This document shows, piece by piece, positions 19,791-28,908 of a DNA stretch of 64,000 nt. The stretch is taken from positions 523,973 to 587,972 of the forward strand of contig NZ_JAJSEE010000001.1 in assembly GCF_023555375.1 (NCBI RefSeq). The letters run 5' to 3'. A program made the translations under genes and the position numbers. Below the pieces are notes generated by a model. The model ran no database searches, was not told the DNA's origin, and was given only the letters and a program-made list of their open reading frames with translations. The DNA is from Guyparkeria hydrothermalis (GTDB lineage Bacteria; Pseudomonadota; Gammaproteobacteria; Halothiobacillales; Halothiobacillaceae). How positions within the stretch are numbered: position 1 is the first letter of the stretch; the number at the start of each line of letters is the position of its first letter.

Positions 19791-21788
19791 ATGCCTGCCG
19801 ACACCACGGCCACCCTGCTCTCCCTGCTGCTGATCTCGGTCGTCGCCGTGGTGGCGTTGCGCCGCCTGAACCTCCCGGCGATCCTCGGCTACCTCGCCGT
19901 GGGCGTGGTGGCCGGCCCGCATGCGCTCGGGCTGGTCAAGGACATCCACGACATCCATCTCATCGCCGAGTTCGGCGTGGTGTTCCTGCTGTTCATGCTG
20001 GGGCTGGAGTTCTCGCTCACGCGCCTGATCGCGATGCGCCGGGCGGTGGTCGGCATGGGGGGCGCGCAGGTACTCCTCACCGCCGTGATCACCGGCGGCG
20101 CGGCCCTGATGATGGGCTTCTCGCCGGCCGCCGCCTTCACCCTGGCCGGGGTGATGACCGTCTCGTCGACCGCCATCGTCATCCGCCAGCTCGGCGAGCA
20201 GCTCGAGGTCAATTCCCGCCACGGCAACAACGCCGTCGGCATCCTGCTGTTCCAGGACCTGGCGGTCATCCCCTTCCTGATCGTCATCCCGGTGCTCGGC
20301 GTGTCGGGCGCGGCGGGCGATGCGGGCAACCTCACCCTGGAGATCACCCTGACGCTTGGCGCCGGCGTGCTCGCCGCGATCGGCCTGTTCTTCGGCGGGC
20401 GCTGGGTGCTGCGCCCGCTGTTCCGCGAGATCGCCAAGTCCCGCTCGGCCGAGCTGTTTACGCTGGCCGTCCTGCTGACCGTGCTGGGTGCCGGCTGGCT
20501 GACCAACGCCGCCGGCCTGTCCTGGGAGCTGGGCGCGTTCCTCGCCGGCATCGCGCTGTCCGAGACCCAGTACAAGCACCAGATCGAGGCCGACATCCGG
20601 CCCTTCCGCGACGTGCTGCTGGGGCTGTTCTTCATCACGATCGGCATGATGCTCGACGTCGGCGGCCTGCCGGAGATCGGTCACTGGGTGCTGATGTTCC
20701 TCGCCCTGCTGATCGCCGCCAAGACGGCCATCATCTTCCTGATCGGCCGCGCGATGGGCGAGGCGCCGGGCGTGGCCCTGCGCTCGGGCCTGGTCCTGGC
20801 CCAGGGGGGCGAATTCGGCTTTGCCATGCTCTCGATCGCCAGCCCCGACCTGATGACCGACATGCAGCACCAGATCGTGCTGGGCACCGTGATCTTCTCG
20901 ATGGTGCTCACCCCGATCCTGGTCAAGTACAACGGCACGATCGCCAAGCGTCTGGTGCCGGGCTACGCCAAGAGCCGACGCCAGCACAACGTGGAGGTGC
21001 GTGCCGATGCCAGCGACGTCTCGCGGCACGTGCTGATCTGCGGCTTCGGTCGCGTCGGGCAGAACGTCGCCCGCCTGCTGAAGAGCGAAGGGATCGACTA
21101 CACGGCGATCGAGGTCGACCCCGACATTGTCCAGCAAGCCAACGAGGCCGGCCTGCGCGTCTACTTCGGCAACTCCACGCACCTCGACATCCTGCAGTCG
21201 GCCGGGCTGGATCGGGCGCGCGCCGTGGTGATCAGCCACCTCGACGACGCCTCGACCATCAAGACCATCGAGGTGATCCGCGGCCACAACCGCGACATCC
21301 CGGTGATCGTGCGCACCCGCACCGACGAGCACCTCGATCGCATCCACGAGGCGGGCGCCACCGAGGTGGTCGCCTCGGTCTACGAGATGAGCCTCGCGCT
21401 GGGCGGGCACGTGTTGCGCACGCTCGAGGTGCCGCTGGCCAAGATCCTGCGCCAGATCCAGGAAATCCGCCAGGCCGACTACGCCCCGCTGCGTCACACC
21501 TTCCACGGCGACCGCGCCCGTGACGAGGACGACTTCGCCCTGCTCGCTCCCCGCACCCTCAAGAACGTGGCACTGGTGCCGGGGGCCGCGGGCATCGGCA
21601 AGCAGCTGGGCGTCATCCTGACCGATCACGACGGCGTGGTGGTCGATTCGATCAACCGCCATGGCATCCGCGGCGAGAGCCCGAGCGACGACGTCGAACT
21701 CCAGGAAGGCGACGTGCTGACGCTCTACGGCTCGCCCGAGGCACTCGACACCGCCGAGCAATTATTGCTGACCGGCCGACCGGACTGA
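19791..21788 (+). CDS. CPA2-family monovalent cation:proton antiporter with RCK domains (KefB/KefC-like)
   Basis: The product exchanges K+ or Na+ for protons across the inner membrane, probably in pH or osmotic homeostasis. Of its 665 residues, about 1-385 form 12 or more membrane helices of the Na_H_exchanger type (LRRLNLPAILGYLAVGVVAGP, FLLFMLGLEFSL, GAFLAGIALSET). Residues about 410-530 are a TrkA-N/RCK domain with the nucleotide site ICGFGRVGQNVA, and about 575-660 a TrkA-C domain. No KefF/KefG-type ancillary oxidoreductase is adjacent, so gating by glutathione adducts is not supported. Confidence 0.9.
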   Translation: MPADTTATLLSLLLISVVAVVALRRLNLPAILGYLAVGVVAGPHALGLVKDIHDIHLIAEFGVVFLLFMLGLEFSLTRLIAMRRAVVGMGGAQVLLTAVITGGAALMMGFSPAAAFTLAGVMTVSSTAIVIRQLGEQLEVNSRHGNNAVGILLFQDLAVIPFLIVIPVLGVSGAAGDAGNLTLEITLTLGAGVLAAIGLFFGGRWVLRPLFREIAKSRSAELFTLAVLLTVLGAGWLTNAAGLSWELGAFLAGIALSETQYKHQIEADIRPFRDVLLGLFFITIGMMLDVGGLPEIGHWVLMFLALLIAAKTAIIFLIGRAMGEAPGVALRSGLVLAQGGEFGFAMLSIASPDLMTDMQHQIVLGTVIFSMVLTPILVKYNGTIAKRLVPGYAKSRRQHNVEVRADASDVSRHVLICGFGRVGQNVARLLKSEGIDYTAIEVDPDIVQQANEAGLRVYFGNSTHLDILQSAGLDRARAVVISHLDDASTIKTIEVIRGHNRDIPVIVRTRTDEHLDRIHEAGATEVVASVYEMSLALGGHVLRTLEVPLAKILRQIQEIRQADYAPLRHTFHGDRARDEDDFALLAPRTLKNVALVPGAAGIGKQLGVILTDHDGVVVDSINRHGIRGESPSDDVELQEGDVLTLYGSPEALDTAEQLLLTGRPD

Positions 21789-21820
21789 CCGCCGGCAAAC
21801 CCTCGGCAAGACGGGCGAGA

Positions 21821-21849
21821 TTGGAAATCCGGCGGCATTTCACTAGGAT
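21821..21849 (+). promoter_or_regulatory. Promoter of the 77-aa small gene, overlapped by a palindrome
   Basis: TTGGAA and TAGGAT are spaced exactly 17 nt apart, about 50 nt before the small ORF. The perfect palindrome GATAGGCCTATC (21847-21858) overlaps the -10 and the expected start of transcription, a position suited to repression. Confidence 0.6.
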
Positions 21850-21900
21850 AGGCCTATCAACGACAACGACCTGATCCCGAGGTCAGGGGAGGCAAGCGAC

Positions 21901-22134
21901 ATGATCGCGAATGTGGACAGCGGCTACAGCAACATCTCGGCCGCCGACGGCGTGCTCTCCACGCCGACCAACCAGCAGACGGTCAACCCGAGCGCCCAGA
22001 CGCGCAACACGCCGGTGGAGAACCCGGTCGAGAACCGCGTCAACGGCGGCGAGCCGACCACGGCCACCCAGAACCGCGCCGGCGACGAGCAACAGGACGG
22101 CGGGCCGGGCAGCATGATCGACGTGCGCGCCTGA
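21901..22134 (+). CDS. Small hypothetical protein, 77 residues, low complexity
   Basis: I do not recognise this protein. It has 77 residues, no Lys, Cys, His, Phe or Trp, and is rich in Asn, Thr, Pro, Gln and Gly, so it is probably disordered and soluble; no signal peptide or membrane helix is seen. Short hydrophobic ends (IANVDSGYSNIS and MIDVRA) flank the polar middle. Support that it is real: a strong Shine-Dalgarno (AGGGGAGG, 8 nt spacing), a well-spaced promoter 50 nt upstream and a strong terminator 43 nt downstream, together making a monocistronic unit of about 345 nt between the antiporter and mfd genes. Confidence 0.65.
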   Translation: MIANVDSGYSNISAADGVLSTPTNQQTVNPSAQTRNTPVENPVENRVNGGEPTTATQNRAGDEQQDGGPGSMIDVRA

Positions 22135-22176
22135 CGCGGATACATCGGCTCACGGCAGCGCCGGCGCTGCCACGGG

Positions 22177-22202
22177 ATGCGGGCTCCGGCCCGCATTTTT
22201 TT
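22177..22202 (+). terminator. Rho-independent terminator of the small gene
   Basis: ATGCGGGC, a 4-nt loop, GCCCGCAT and then seven T residues form a textbook terminator on the plus strand 43 nt after the small ORF. The remaining 170 nt before mfd show no gene. Confidence 0.9.
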
Positions 22203-22374
22203 GTCCACCCGTTCCTGACAGCCCCGAGCCATGCCCCGGGCCATGACCGGACTCGTCCTCGTCTCGTCCCGGCCAGCCCTCCCTGTGCAGGCACGCGGCA
22301 AATGGGCGACAATCCCGCCTCCCGACCACGTGCCGGCCACGGCCTGCCTCGACCACGATCCCTGATTCGACCCC

Positions 22375-25300
22375 ATGAGCGACGCCAAGCAGTCCATCGC
22401 CCAACCCGCCGATCCCGGCAACCCGATCTACCTGCGCGTGCACACCGAGCTCGGCCGGGCACTGGCCACGCGCCTGGCGACCATGGCCGCGGATCGACCG
22501 GTGCTGGCCGTCCTGCCCGACAGCCGGGTGGTCAACGACACCCGCGCGGCGCTCGCCTTCCTCGGCATCGAGGCAAGCGTCTTCCCCGACTGGGAAGTAC
22601 TGCCCTACGACCGCTTCTCGCCGCATCAGGACCTGATCTCCGACCGGCTCTCCCGCCTTTGGCGCCTGCCCGGCGAATCGAACGGGCTGACCCTGATCGC
22701 CGCGCCCACCCTGCTCCAGCGACTGCCGCCGCCGGCGTTCGTCACCGGCCAGGGCATGGTCCTCGAGGTCGGGCAACGGCTGGATCGCGAGGCCTACCGC
22801 CATCAACTCGAGGAGGCCGGCTACAGCCTCGTCTCCACCGTCGAGCAGCACGGCGAGTACGCGCTACGCGGCGGACTGATCGACGTGTTCCCGATGGGCG
22901 CCAGCGAGCCGGTGCGCATCGACCTGTTCGACGACGAGATCGAGACCCTGCGTCACTTCGACCCCGAATCGCAGCGTTCCACCGAGACGGTCGAGGCGAT
23001 CACCCTGCTACCGGCGCGCGAGTACCCGCTGACCGACAAGGGCATCGCCACCTTCCGACAGAACTGGCGCAACACCTTCGCCGGCGACCCGAGCCGCGCG
23101 CCGATCTACAAGCAGGTCTCCGAGGGACTGGTCCCGGCGGGGATCGAGAGCTACCTGCCGCTGTTCTTCGACTCGACCGCGACCCTGTTCGACTTCCTGC
23201 CCGACTCGGCGCGCCTGCTGCTGTTCGACGGGGTCGAGCAGTCGATCGACGCCTTCGTCGAGGAGACCAGCCAGCGCTTTGCCCAGCGTGCCGGCGACAT
23301 CGATCACCCGATTCTCGCCCCCGAGGCGCTCTACCAGACACCCGGGGAATTCGGTGAACGGTTGAAGCGCCTGCCGCGCTGGCAACTGGTGGCCGGCGGC
23401 GACGAGCGCTTCCCGCAGGCCGCCGACATCGGCGACCGCCCGCTGCCGGATCTTGCCGGCGGCAGCGCGGCCCAGGCGGCGGTGATCGAGCGCCTGGCCG
23501 CGTTCGCGCGCGAGTTCGACGGCCACACCCTGCTGGTCGCCGAGAGCAGCGGTCGGCGCCAGGCCCTGGTCGAGCAGACCACCGCCGCCGGCCTCAAGCC
23601 GCAGGCCATTACCGGCTGGGAGCAGGCCGACCGGGCGCCGGTGACCGTCGCGGTGGCCGAACTCGAGCACGGCGCGATCCTGCCGACCACCGGTCGCCCG
23701 GTGGCGGTGATCAGCGAGACCAACCTGTTCGCCGAGCGGGTCGCCCAGCGGCGCGCGAAGTCCCGTCGTGGCCGAGACGCCGATGCCATCATCCAGAACC
23801 TCGACGACCTCGCCATCGGGGCACCCGTCGTCCACGAGGATCACGGGGTCGGCCGGTTCCAGGGGCTGGTCACGCTGGAGATGAACGACCAGCCGCAGGA
23901 ATACCTGCTGCTGACCTACGCCGACGACGACAAGCTCTACGTGCCGGTCTCCGGCCTCGAGCGCATCTCGCGCTACACCGGTGGTTCCGAGGAGACTGCG
24001 CCGCTGCACCGCCTGGGTTCCGGGCAGTGGGAGAAGGCGAAAAAACGCGCGGCCAGGCAGGTCCACGACGTCGCCGCCGAGTTGCTGGACATCCACGCCC
24101 GTCGCGCGGCGCGCAAGGGCACCTCGCTGACCACCGACGAGGCCGACTATCGCCAGTTCGCCGAGGAATTCGCCTTCGAACCCACCGACGATCAACGCCT
24201 GGCGATCGAGCAGGTACTCACCGACATGGCGGCCGGCCAGCCGATGGACCGGGTCGTCTGCGGCGACGTCGGCTTCGGCAAGACCGAGGTGGCCATGCGC
24301 GCGGCCTTCGTCGCCGTGCAGAACGGCGCGCAGGTCGCCGTGCTGGTGCCGACCACCCTGCTCGCCGAGCAGCACATGCGAAACTTCCGTGACCGCTTCG
24401 CCAACTGGCCGGTGACCATCGAGAGCCTCTCGCGCCTGTCGGGCGGGAAGAAGACCGGCGAGCTGCGCGAGCGCATCAAGGCCGGCCAGGTCGACATCGT
24501 CATCGGCACGCACAAGCTGCTGCGCGACTCGCCCGAGTTCGCCAACCTCGGGCTGGTGATCATCGACGAGGAGCAGCGCTTCGGCGTGCGCGACAAGGAA
24601 CGCCTCAAGGCCCTGCGCGCCGAGGTGGATCTCCTGACCCTGACCGCCACGCCCATCCCGCGCACGCTCAACATGGCGCTCTCGGGCATCCGGGACCTGT
24701 CGATCATCGCCACCCCGCCGCGCGAGCGCCTGGCGGTCAAGACCGTGATCCTGCGCTGGGACGAGGTGCAGATCCGCGAGGCGATCCAGCGGGAACTCAA
24801 GCGCGGCGGCCAGGTGTACTTCCTGCACAACGAGGTCAAGAGCATCGACCGCATGGCGCGCCTGGTCGAGGAGATCGTGCCGGAGGCGCGCATCGGCGTG
24901 GCCCACGGGCAGATGGGCGAACGCGGGCTCGAGCAGGTGATGTCGGACTTCTACCACCAGCGTTTCAACGTGCTGGTCTCGACCACGATCATCGAGTCGG
25001 GGATCGACATCCCCACCGCCAACACTATCCTGATCCACCGCGCCGACAAGTTCGGCCTGGCGCAGCTCCACCAGCTGCGCGGCCGGGTGGGTCGCTCGCA
25101 CCACCGCGCCTACGCCTACCTAATCACCCCGGAGCCGGGTCAGCTCACCCCGGATGCGCAAAAACGCCTCGAGGCGATCGCCGCGCTCGAGGACCTGGGC
25201 GTGGGCTTCACGCTCTCCACCCACGATCTCGAGATCCGTGGCGCCGGCGAGCTCTTGGGCTCGGGTCAGTCCGGGCAGATGCACGAGGTCGGCTACCGCT

Positions 25301-25839
25301 ACTACATGCAACTGCTCGACCGGGCGGTGGCCGCCATCCGCGAGGGACGCGAGCCGGCGCTCGATGCCCCCCTGCCCCCCTCGAGCACCGAGGTCGACCT
25401 GGGCGAGCCAGCCCTGATCCCCGAGGACTACGTCAGTGACGTGCACACCCGCCTGACCCTCTACAAGCGCCTGTCCACCGCCGAGAGCGACGAGGCGCTC
25501 GACGAGCTCAAGGTGGAACTGATCGACCGCTTCGGCCTGCTGCCCGAGCCGGTCGTCGCCCTGGTCGAGACCCACCGACTGCGCATCCGGGCCCGCCGGA
25601 TCGGCATCACCAAGATCGAGCTGACCGCCCGTGGCGGCCGGCTGATCTTCGGCGAGAATGCCCGCATCGACCCGGCCAAGCTGGTCGCCGCCGTGCAGGC
25701 CGCCCCGGACACCTATCGCCTGTCGGCCGACACGCTGCGCTTTACCCGCGACATGGCGACGCTCGACGACCGCCTGAAGACCATCGAGGTCATCCTGGCC
25801 GACATCGCCCTGCCCGAGCGCGAGGAAACCACGGCATGA
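22375..25839 (+). CDS. mfd: Transcription-repair coupling factor
   Basis: Mfd removes RNA polymerase stalled at DNA lesions and recruits UvrA. The 1154-residue length is standard. Visible in order: a UvrB-like N-terminal module (SVFPDWEVLPYDRFSPHQD), the RNA-polymerase-interacting domain near residues 480-550 (HEDHGVGRFQGL), the RecG-like SF2 translocase with GDVGFGKTEVAMRA (Walker A) and IIDEEQRFGV (Walker B/DEEQ), the TRG motif region, and the C-terminal TRCF domain. The ATG is at 22375; the RDD gene overlaps its end by 4 nt. Confidence 0.97.
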   Translation: MSDAKQSIAQPADPGNPIYLRVHTELGRALATRLATMAADRPVLAVLPDSRVVNDTRAALAFLGIEASVFPDWEVLPYDRFSPHQDLISDRLSRLWRLPGESNGLTLIAAPTLLQRLPPPAFVTGQGMVLEVGQRLDREAYRHQLEEAGYSLVSTVEQHGEYALRGGLIDVFPMGASEPVRIDLFDDEIETLRHFDPESQRSTETVEAITLLPAREYPLTDKGIATFRQNWRNTFAGDPSRAPIYKQVSEGLVPAGIESYLPLFFDSTATLFDFLPDSARLLLFDGVEQSIDAFVEETSQRFAQRAGDIDHPILAPEALYQTPGEFGERLKRLPRWQLVAGGDERFPQAADIGDRPLPDLAGGSAAQAAVIERLAAFAREFDGHTLLVAESSGRRQALVEQTTAAGLKPQAITGWEQADRAPVTVAVAELEHGAILPTTGRPVAVISETNLFAERVAQRRAKSRRGRDADAIIQNLDDLAIGAPVVHEDHGVGRFQGLVTLEMNDQPQEYLLLTYADDDKLYVPVSGLERISRYTGGSEETAPLHRLGSGQWEKAKKRAARQVHDVAAELLDIHARRAARKGTSLTTDEADYRQFAEEFAFEPTDDQRLAIEQVLTDMAAGQPMDRVVCGDVGFGKTEVAMRAAFVAVQNGAQVAVLVPTTLLAEQHMRNFRDRFANWPVTIESLSRLSGGKKTGELRERIKAGQVDIVIGTHKLLRDSPEFANLGLVIIDEEQRFGVRDKERLKALRAEVDLLTLTATPIPRTLNMALSGIRDLSIIATPPRERLAVKTVILRWDEVQIREAIQRELKRGGQVYFLHNEVKSIDRMARLVEEIVPEARIGVAHGQMGERGLEQVMSDFYHQRFNVLVSTTIIESGIDIPTANTILIHRADKFGLAQLHQLRGRVGRSHHRAYAYLITPEPGQLTPDAQKRLEAIAALEDLGVGFTLSTHDLEIRGAGELLGSGQSGQMHEVGYRYYMQLLDRAVAAIREGREPALDAPLPPSSTEVDLGEPALIPEDYVSDVHTRLTLYKRLSTAESDEALDELKVELIDRFGLLPEPVVALVETHRLRIRARRIGITKIELTARGGRLIFGENARIDPAKLVAAVQAAPDTYRLSADTLRFTRDMATLDDRLKTIEVILADIALPEREETTA

Positions 25840-26288
25840 CGACCGAAACGCCCCCGAAGCGCCCGGCGCGCACCGCGCCCCTGTGGCGACGCGCCGCCGC
25901 CCTGTTCTACGACACGCTGTTCGTGATCGCCGTGGTGATCCTGGCGACGTTCATCGCCCTGGTCTTCACGGGCGGCGAGCCGGTTCCGCCGGAGGGGCCG
26001 CTCCAGTGGCTGTTCCGCCTCTACCTGCTCGCCTGGATCGCCGCCTACTTCGTCTTCTTCTGGTGCCGCTTCGGTCAGACGCCGGGCATGAAGGTCTGGC
26101 GCCTGCTGCTGATCCGCGAGCGTGCCGGCCCCTGCATCGGCCCGATGCTCGCGCGCTTCGGCTTCGGCCTGCTGAGCCTCGCCACGCTGGGCCTGCTGTT
26201 CTTCATCACGGTCCGCGACCCGCAACGCCGCAGCTGGATCGACGACCGACAGGCCATGCGGGTGGTGCAGTTGCTGCCCGGCGGCTGA
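25836..26288 (+). CDS. RDD-family membrane protein
   Basis: The 150-residue product has the RDD-family pattern: RRAAALFYDTLF in the first helix, where Arg and Asp are the name-giving residues, then a helix at about 65-85, and GQTPGMKVWRLLLI followed by a third helix and RDPQRRSWIDD. It has three to four predicted membrane segments. The family function is not settled; some members have been linked to ion transport. It overlaps mfd by ATGA and is probably co-translated, convergent with ftsZ. Confidence 0.88.
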   Translation: MTTETPPKRPARTAPLWRRAAALFYDTLFVIAVVILATFIALVFTGGEPVPPEGPLQWLFRLYLLAWIAAYFVFFWCRFGQTPGMKVWRLLLIRERAGPCIGPMLARFGFGLLSLATLGLLFFITVRDPQRRSWIDDRQAMRVVQLLPGG

Positions 26289-26316
26289 CCCACCCCAAGG
26301 GAAACGAGCCAAAAAG

Positions 26317-26348
26317 AAAGGCCCCGGGACGTATGTCCCGGGGCCTTT
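26317..26348. terminator. Bidirectional terminator between RDD gene and ftsZ
   Basis: AAAGGCCCCGGGAC and GTCCCGGGGCCTTT make a 14-bp perfect stem around GTAT, with A residues on one side and T residues on the other. It serves the plus-strand mfd-RDD unit and the minus-strand division cluster, which ends with ftsZ. Confidence 0.92.
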
Positions 26349-26395
26349 GGTTTGCCTCGCGAGTGTTGCCCCGGCGATCAGCCGGGGGCCGTCAT

Positions 26396-27553
26396 TCAGT
26401 CCGCCTGGTGGCGCAGGAACGACGGGATGTCGATGGTGTCGAGGTTGATCGCGGTGTTGCCGCGATGCGCGGTGCCGGCGTAGGCCTGCTGGGCCTCGGC
26501 GCGCGGCTGCTCGCTCGACTCGGTCGATTCCTCGCGGCGGGCGTTGTCGATCACCACGCGCGGCTTGCTCGACTCGGCGTTGACGTTCTTGATCCGCGAC
26601 AAGCCGGTGGCCACCAGGGTGACGCGCAGCTGGCCGTCGAGCTCGTCGTCGACTGCCGTGCCCACCTTGACCACGGCCTCGTCGCCGGCCAGGCCCTGGA
26701 CCATCTCGCCGATCTCCATGAACTCGCCGATCGAGAGATCGCCGTTGGAGGTGACGTTGACCAGGATGCCCTCGGCACCGGTGAGGTTGATGTCGTCGAG
26801 CAGCGGGCTGTGGATGGCCGCCTCGGCCGCCTCGGCGGCGCGGTTGTCGCCGGTGCCGATGCCGGTGCCCATCATCGCGGTGCCCTTCTCGGTCATGATC
26901 GCGCGCACGTCGGCGAAGTCGAGGTTGATCTCGCCCGGACGGGTGATCAGCTCGGAGATGCCGGCCACGGCGGTGAACAGCACCTCGTTGGCGGCGGCGA
27001 AGGCGTCACGCAGGGCGGCCTGCTTGCCCATCACCGCGGTGAGCTGGTCGTTCGGGATAACGATCAGCGAGTCGACGTTGTCCTCCAGTTCCTGGATGCC
27101 CTCCATGGCCACGGCGGTGCGCTTCTTGCCCTCGAAGGAGAACGGCCGGGTGACGACCGCCACGGTCAGGATGTTCATGTCGCGCGCGATCTGCGCGATC
27201 ACCGGGGCCGCCCCCGTGCCGGTGCCGCCGCCCATGCCGGTGGTGATGAACAGCATGTTGGCATCACTGATCGCTTCCTGGATCTGCTCGCGGTCCTCGA
27301 GCGCGGCCTGGCGGCCCAGCTCCGGGTCGGCACCGGCGCCCAGGCCCTTGGTGATGTTCGCGCCGATCTGCAGCTGCGAGGGCGCGTTGCTCTTTACCAG
27401 CGCCTGGGCGTCGGTATTGGCGCTGATGTACTCGATCCCCTCGATGTGCTGCTGAACCATGTGGGCCACGGCGTTACCACCGCCGCCCCCAACGCCGATG
27501 ACCTTGATCTTGGCGCTTTCGGTCTGCATTTCAGCCATTGTCCAGTTGCTCAT
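26396..27553 (-). CDS. ftsZ: Cell division GTPase FtsZ
   Basis: FtsZ is the tubulin homologue that forms the division ring. The product has 385 residues. The tubulin signature GMGGGTGTGAAPVIA, the T7-loop residues NLDFADV, and the C-terminal conserved peptide DTIDIPSFLRHQAD that binds FtsA and ZipA are present. The start chosen is the ATG at 27553, with AAGGAG at 8 nt; an in-frame ATG 20 codons upstream has no such site. It is the last gene of the cluster: lpxC, which often follows ftsZ, is absent and a terminator follows instead. Confidence 0.97.
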   Translation of the reverse strand: MSNWTMAEMQTESAKIKVIGVGGGGGNAVAHMVQQHIEGIEYISANTDAQALVKSNAPSQLQIGANITKGLGAGADPELGRQAALEDREQIQEAISDANMLFITTGMGGGTGTGAAPVIAQIARDMNILTVAVVTRPFSFEGKKRTAVAMEGIQELEDNVDSLIVIPNDQLTAVMGKQAALRDAFAAANEVLFTAVAGISELITRPGEINLDFADVRAIMTEKGTAMMGTGIGTGDNRAAEAAEAAIHSPLLDDINLTGAEGILVNVTSNGDLSIGEFMEIGEMVQGLAGDEAVVKVGTAVDDELDGQLRVTLVATGLSRIKNVNAESSKPRVVIDNARREESTESSEQPRAEAQQAYAGTAHRGNTAINLDTIDIPSFLRHQAD

Positions 27554-27599
27554 GGTGTCGTCTCCTTCTCTCGCGTGGCGTTCGTATGAATCGTGTGAA

Positions 27600-28844
27600 T
27601 CAGAAGTGGTCACGGAACCAGCCCTTCAGGCGTTCCAGAACATTTCCATGGGCCGTTGCCGGTCCATGGGCCGTTTGTTCGCGGGCCTGTTCCAGCCCGT
27701 GCAGCATCAAGCCAATCCCGGCCGCGTTTGCCGGGTCCCCCAAGGCATCGAGATTGCCGACCACCCCCTGGGGCGTGCCCAGGCGGGCCGGCATCTGCAG
27801 AAAGTCTTCGGCCAACTCGACGAAGCCCGGCATCTGCGCCGTGCCGCCGGTCAACACCACGCCGGCATTGACCAGGTTCTGGTAGCCCGACTGGCGGATC
27901 TCCTCCTGCACGTAGGAGAGGAGCTCCTCGACCCGCGGGCGGACGATGCGCATCATCGTCTCCTGCGGGATGCGCCGCGGCGGGCGGCCCGAGACGCCCG
28001 GCACTTCGATTGCACGCGAGGCCTCGCGGTCGTCCAGCGTCCCTAAGTTGGCGTGGTTGATCTTGATCTTCTCGGCCTCCGCCGGCGGCGTGGTCAGGCC
28101 GTAGGAGAGGTCGTTGGTGATCTGCTCGCCGGCAATCGGCAGGACCGCGGCGTAGCGCAACGCCCCGCCGGTGTAGATCGCGACATCGGTGGTGCCGCCG
28201 CCGATATCGATCAGCACCACCCCGAGCTCGCGCTCGTCGTCGTTGAGCACGGCGCGGGCCGCGGCGATCGGCTCGAGGATGGTGCCCTCGACGTGGACGT
28301 CACAGCGCTCGACGCACTTGATCACGTTCTGCACGTTGTTGGCCGCCGAGGTGACGATGTGGACGTTCGCCTCGAGGCGATGGCCACTCATGCCCTGCGG
28401 CTTGCGGATGCCGTCCTGGCCGTCGATGCGGAATTCCTGCGGCTCGCAGTGCAGGATCTGCTGGCCGTCGGGGATCTTGACCGCGCGCGCCGACTGGATG
28501 ACCTGACTGACGTCGGCGTCGGTGATCTCGCGCCCCCCGGTGCCGGTCATGCCCTGCGAGTCCATGCTGCGCACGTGATCGCCGGCCACGCCCACCCAGG
28601 CCGAGCCGATCTCGCAGTCCGACAGGGCGCTCGCCCCGTCGATCGCCCGGCGGATGGCCATCGAGGTGGATTCGATATCGACCACCGAGCCACGCCGCAG
28701 ACCCTTGTTGGTCGGATGCGAGCCGTAGCCGATCAGGCTCAGTCGCCCGTCGCCGTCGCATTCGCCAACGAGGGCCGCCACCTTGCTGGTGCCGATGTCG
28801 AGTCCGACAACGAACTCCCGCTCCCCTTTTCTCAACGCGCTCAT
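27600..28844 (-). CDS. ftsA: Cell division protein FtsA
   Basis: FtsA is an actin-like ATPase that anchors FtsZ to the membrane. The 414-residue protein has the phosphate-1 motif GLDIGTSKVAALVG, the 1C domain, the phosphate-2 motif VLIDIGGGTTDVA, the adenosine motif VVLTGGTAQMPG, and a C-terminal amphipathic helix (ERLKGWFRDHF) for membrane binding. The start is the ATG at 28844, 64 nt after ftsQ; an upstream in-frame extension reads through the end of ftsQ and is rejected. Confidence 0.97.
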   Translation of the reverse strand: MSALRKGEREFVVGLDIGTSKVAALVGECDGDGRLSLIGYGSHPTNKGLRRGSVVDIESTSMAIRRAIDGASALSDCEIGSAWVGVAGDHVRSMDSQGMTGTGGREITDADVSQVIQSARAVKIPDGQQILHCEPQEFRIDGQDGIRKPQGMSGHRLEANVHIVTSAANNVQNVIKCVERCDVHVEGTILEPIAAARAVLNDDERELGVVLIDIGGGTTDVAIYTGGALRYAAVLPIAGEQITNDLSYGLTTPPAEAEKIKINHANLGTLDDREASRAIEVPGVSGRPPRRIPQETMMRIVRPRVEELLSYVQEEIRQSGYQNLVNAGVVLTGGTAQMPGFVELAEDFLQMPARLGTPQGVVGNLDALGDPANAAGIGLMLHGLEQAREQTAHGPATAHGNVLERLKGWFRDHF

Positions 28845-28908
28845 GCTGTGTTTCTGCCCTTGATTGCCATGGTTTCCGAACTGTCCTGGCTCCGGAACAT
28901 CCCTGCTG

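Noticed and set aside
19743..21761. 672-codon minus-strand frame opposite the antiporter
   Set aside because: The sequence is a His/Gln/Asp-rich shadow of the membrane protein, which has clear domains.
23008..25104. 698-codon minus-strand frame opposite mfd
   Set aside because: Antisense shadow of mfd, without motifs or start signals.
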